Assembly: GCA_008921705.1 (NCBI GenBank) | Contig: VFFE01009068.1 | Location: 1,085,977 to 1,149,976, forward strand | Direction: 5' to 3' | Length of the DNA stretch: 64,000 nucleotides | Source of the DNA: Burhinus oedicnemus | Lineage: Eukaryota > Chordata > Aves > Charadriiformes > Burhinidae | Shown: one piece after another, positions 63,869 to 64,000 of the stretch | Numbering within the stretch: position 1 is the stretch's first letter | Layout: each line of letters opens with the position of its first letter | Notes under the pieces: model-generated | Databases searched by the model: none | What the model was told of the DNA's origin: nothing | The model's input: the letters and a program-made list of their open reading frames with translations, nothing else | Made by a program: the position numbers and the translations under genes

Positions 63869-64000
63869 GTTATCAAACATTGGAAGAGGCTGCCCAGGGA
63901 GATGGTTGAGTCACCATCCCTAGATGTGTTTAAAAGTCATGTAGATGTGGTGCTTAGAGACATGGTTTAGTGGCAGACCTGGTAGAGTAGGGTCAATGGT
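63483..64000 (+). mobile_element. CR1 LINE 3' part, cut by window end (CR1-D)
   Basis: A 5'-truncated CR1 in plus orientation that starts in the C-terminal RT region (GGCCAGCAGGAGTAGAGAAG, the SRSREVI segment). It runs into the 3' untranslated part (TGGTTTAGTGGCAGACCTGG) and is cut at the window end before its 8-bp tail. Landmarks are [30 protein letters not shown], ELGLFSLEK and [21 protein letters not shown] small deletion after 63860 shifts the frame, so the natural C-terminus is not reached in one frame. Its wording differs from CR1-A/B and CR1-C, so it is a third subfamily. Confidence 0.95.

Noticed and set aside
1..64000. CRISPR array, bacterial-type operon or other prokaryotic system
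   Set aside because: No regularly spaced identical repeats and no gene packing; the repeats present are avian CR1 and retroviral LTRs.

Overview
The window looks like avian nuclear DNA, most likely from a non-galliform (neoavian-type) bird. It is AT-rich, carries several 5'-truncated CR1 LINEs ending in the CR1 8-bp tail (ATTCTATG-like), and has several solo LTRs of endogenous retroviruses. No SINE burst is visible. The species assignment is inference from repeat content only. I find no intact protein-coding gene, no supportable host exon, and no rRNA, tRNA or CRISPR. Nearly all open frames are 60-130 codons, lack recognisable domains, and are what chance gives in AT-rich DNA. The stretch is best read as a gene desert or part of a long intron.

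Layout. 1-7380: unique AT-rich DNA. 7381-7894: a solo LTR with TATA box and polyadenylation signal. 7895-24721: mostly unique DNA with a small GC-rich island (about 14.2-14.35 kb) and an unexplained open frame with an in-frame 27-bp tandem duplication (14.86-15.23 kb). 24722-29051: a transposon cluster, with a long minus-strand CR1 (CR1-A) followed by two related plus-strand solo LTRs about 1.66 kb apart. 29052-35862: unique. 35863-36450: CR1-C, plus strand. 37.43-39.26 kb: a messy cluster of repeated, probably LTR-derived units with CA runs and a C-rich tract. 39.3-41.9 kb: unique, with an 18-bp perfect palindrome matching two overlapping POU-factor MORE sites at 40331. 41.94-42.2 kb: a probable ancient L2/MIR-type fragment. 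42222-43437: CR1-B, plus strand, the sister copy of CR1-A in opposite orientation. 43966-44571 (minus): an unusually open but broken frame with one hydrophobic segment, possibly an old retroviral env relic (low confidence). 44.6-56.5 kb: unique, with simple repeats, a second possible L2/MIR scrap and a 42-bp tandem duplication at 53581. 56518-57274: a minus-strand solo LTR with an imperfect 5-bp target duplication. 57.3-63.48 kb: unique, with a region open on both strands at 58.1-58.7 kb. 63483-64000: CR1-D, cut by the window end.

There are no genes that work together here. The functional content is the dead reverse transcriptase fragments of CR1, the promoter and polyadenylation signals still legible in the LTRs, and a few possible regulatory sites. 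I did not find a convincing new biological system. The items most worth checking are the double MORE palindrome, the broken minus-strand frame at 44 kb, the two-strand open region at 58 kb, and the 37.4-39.3 kb repeat cluster.
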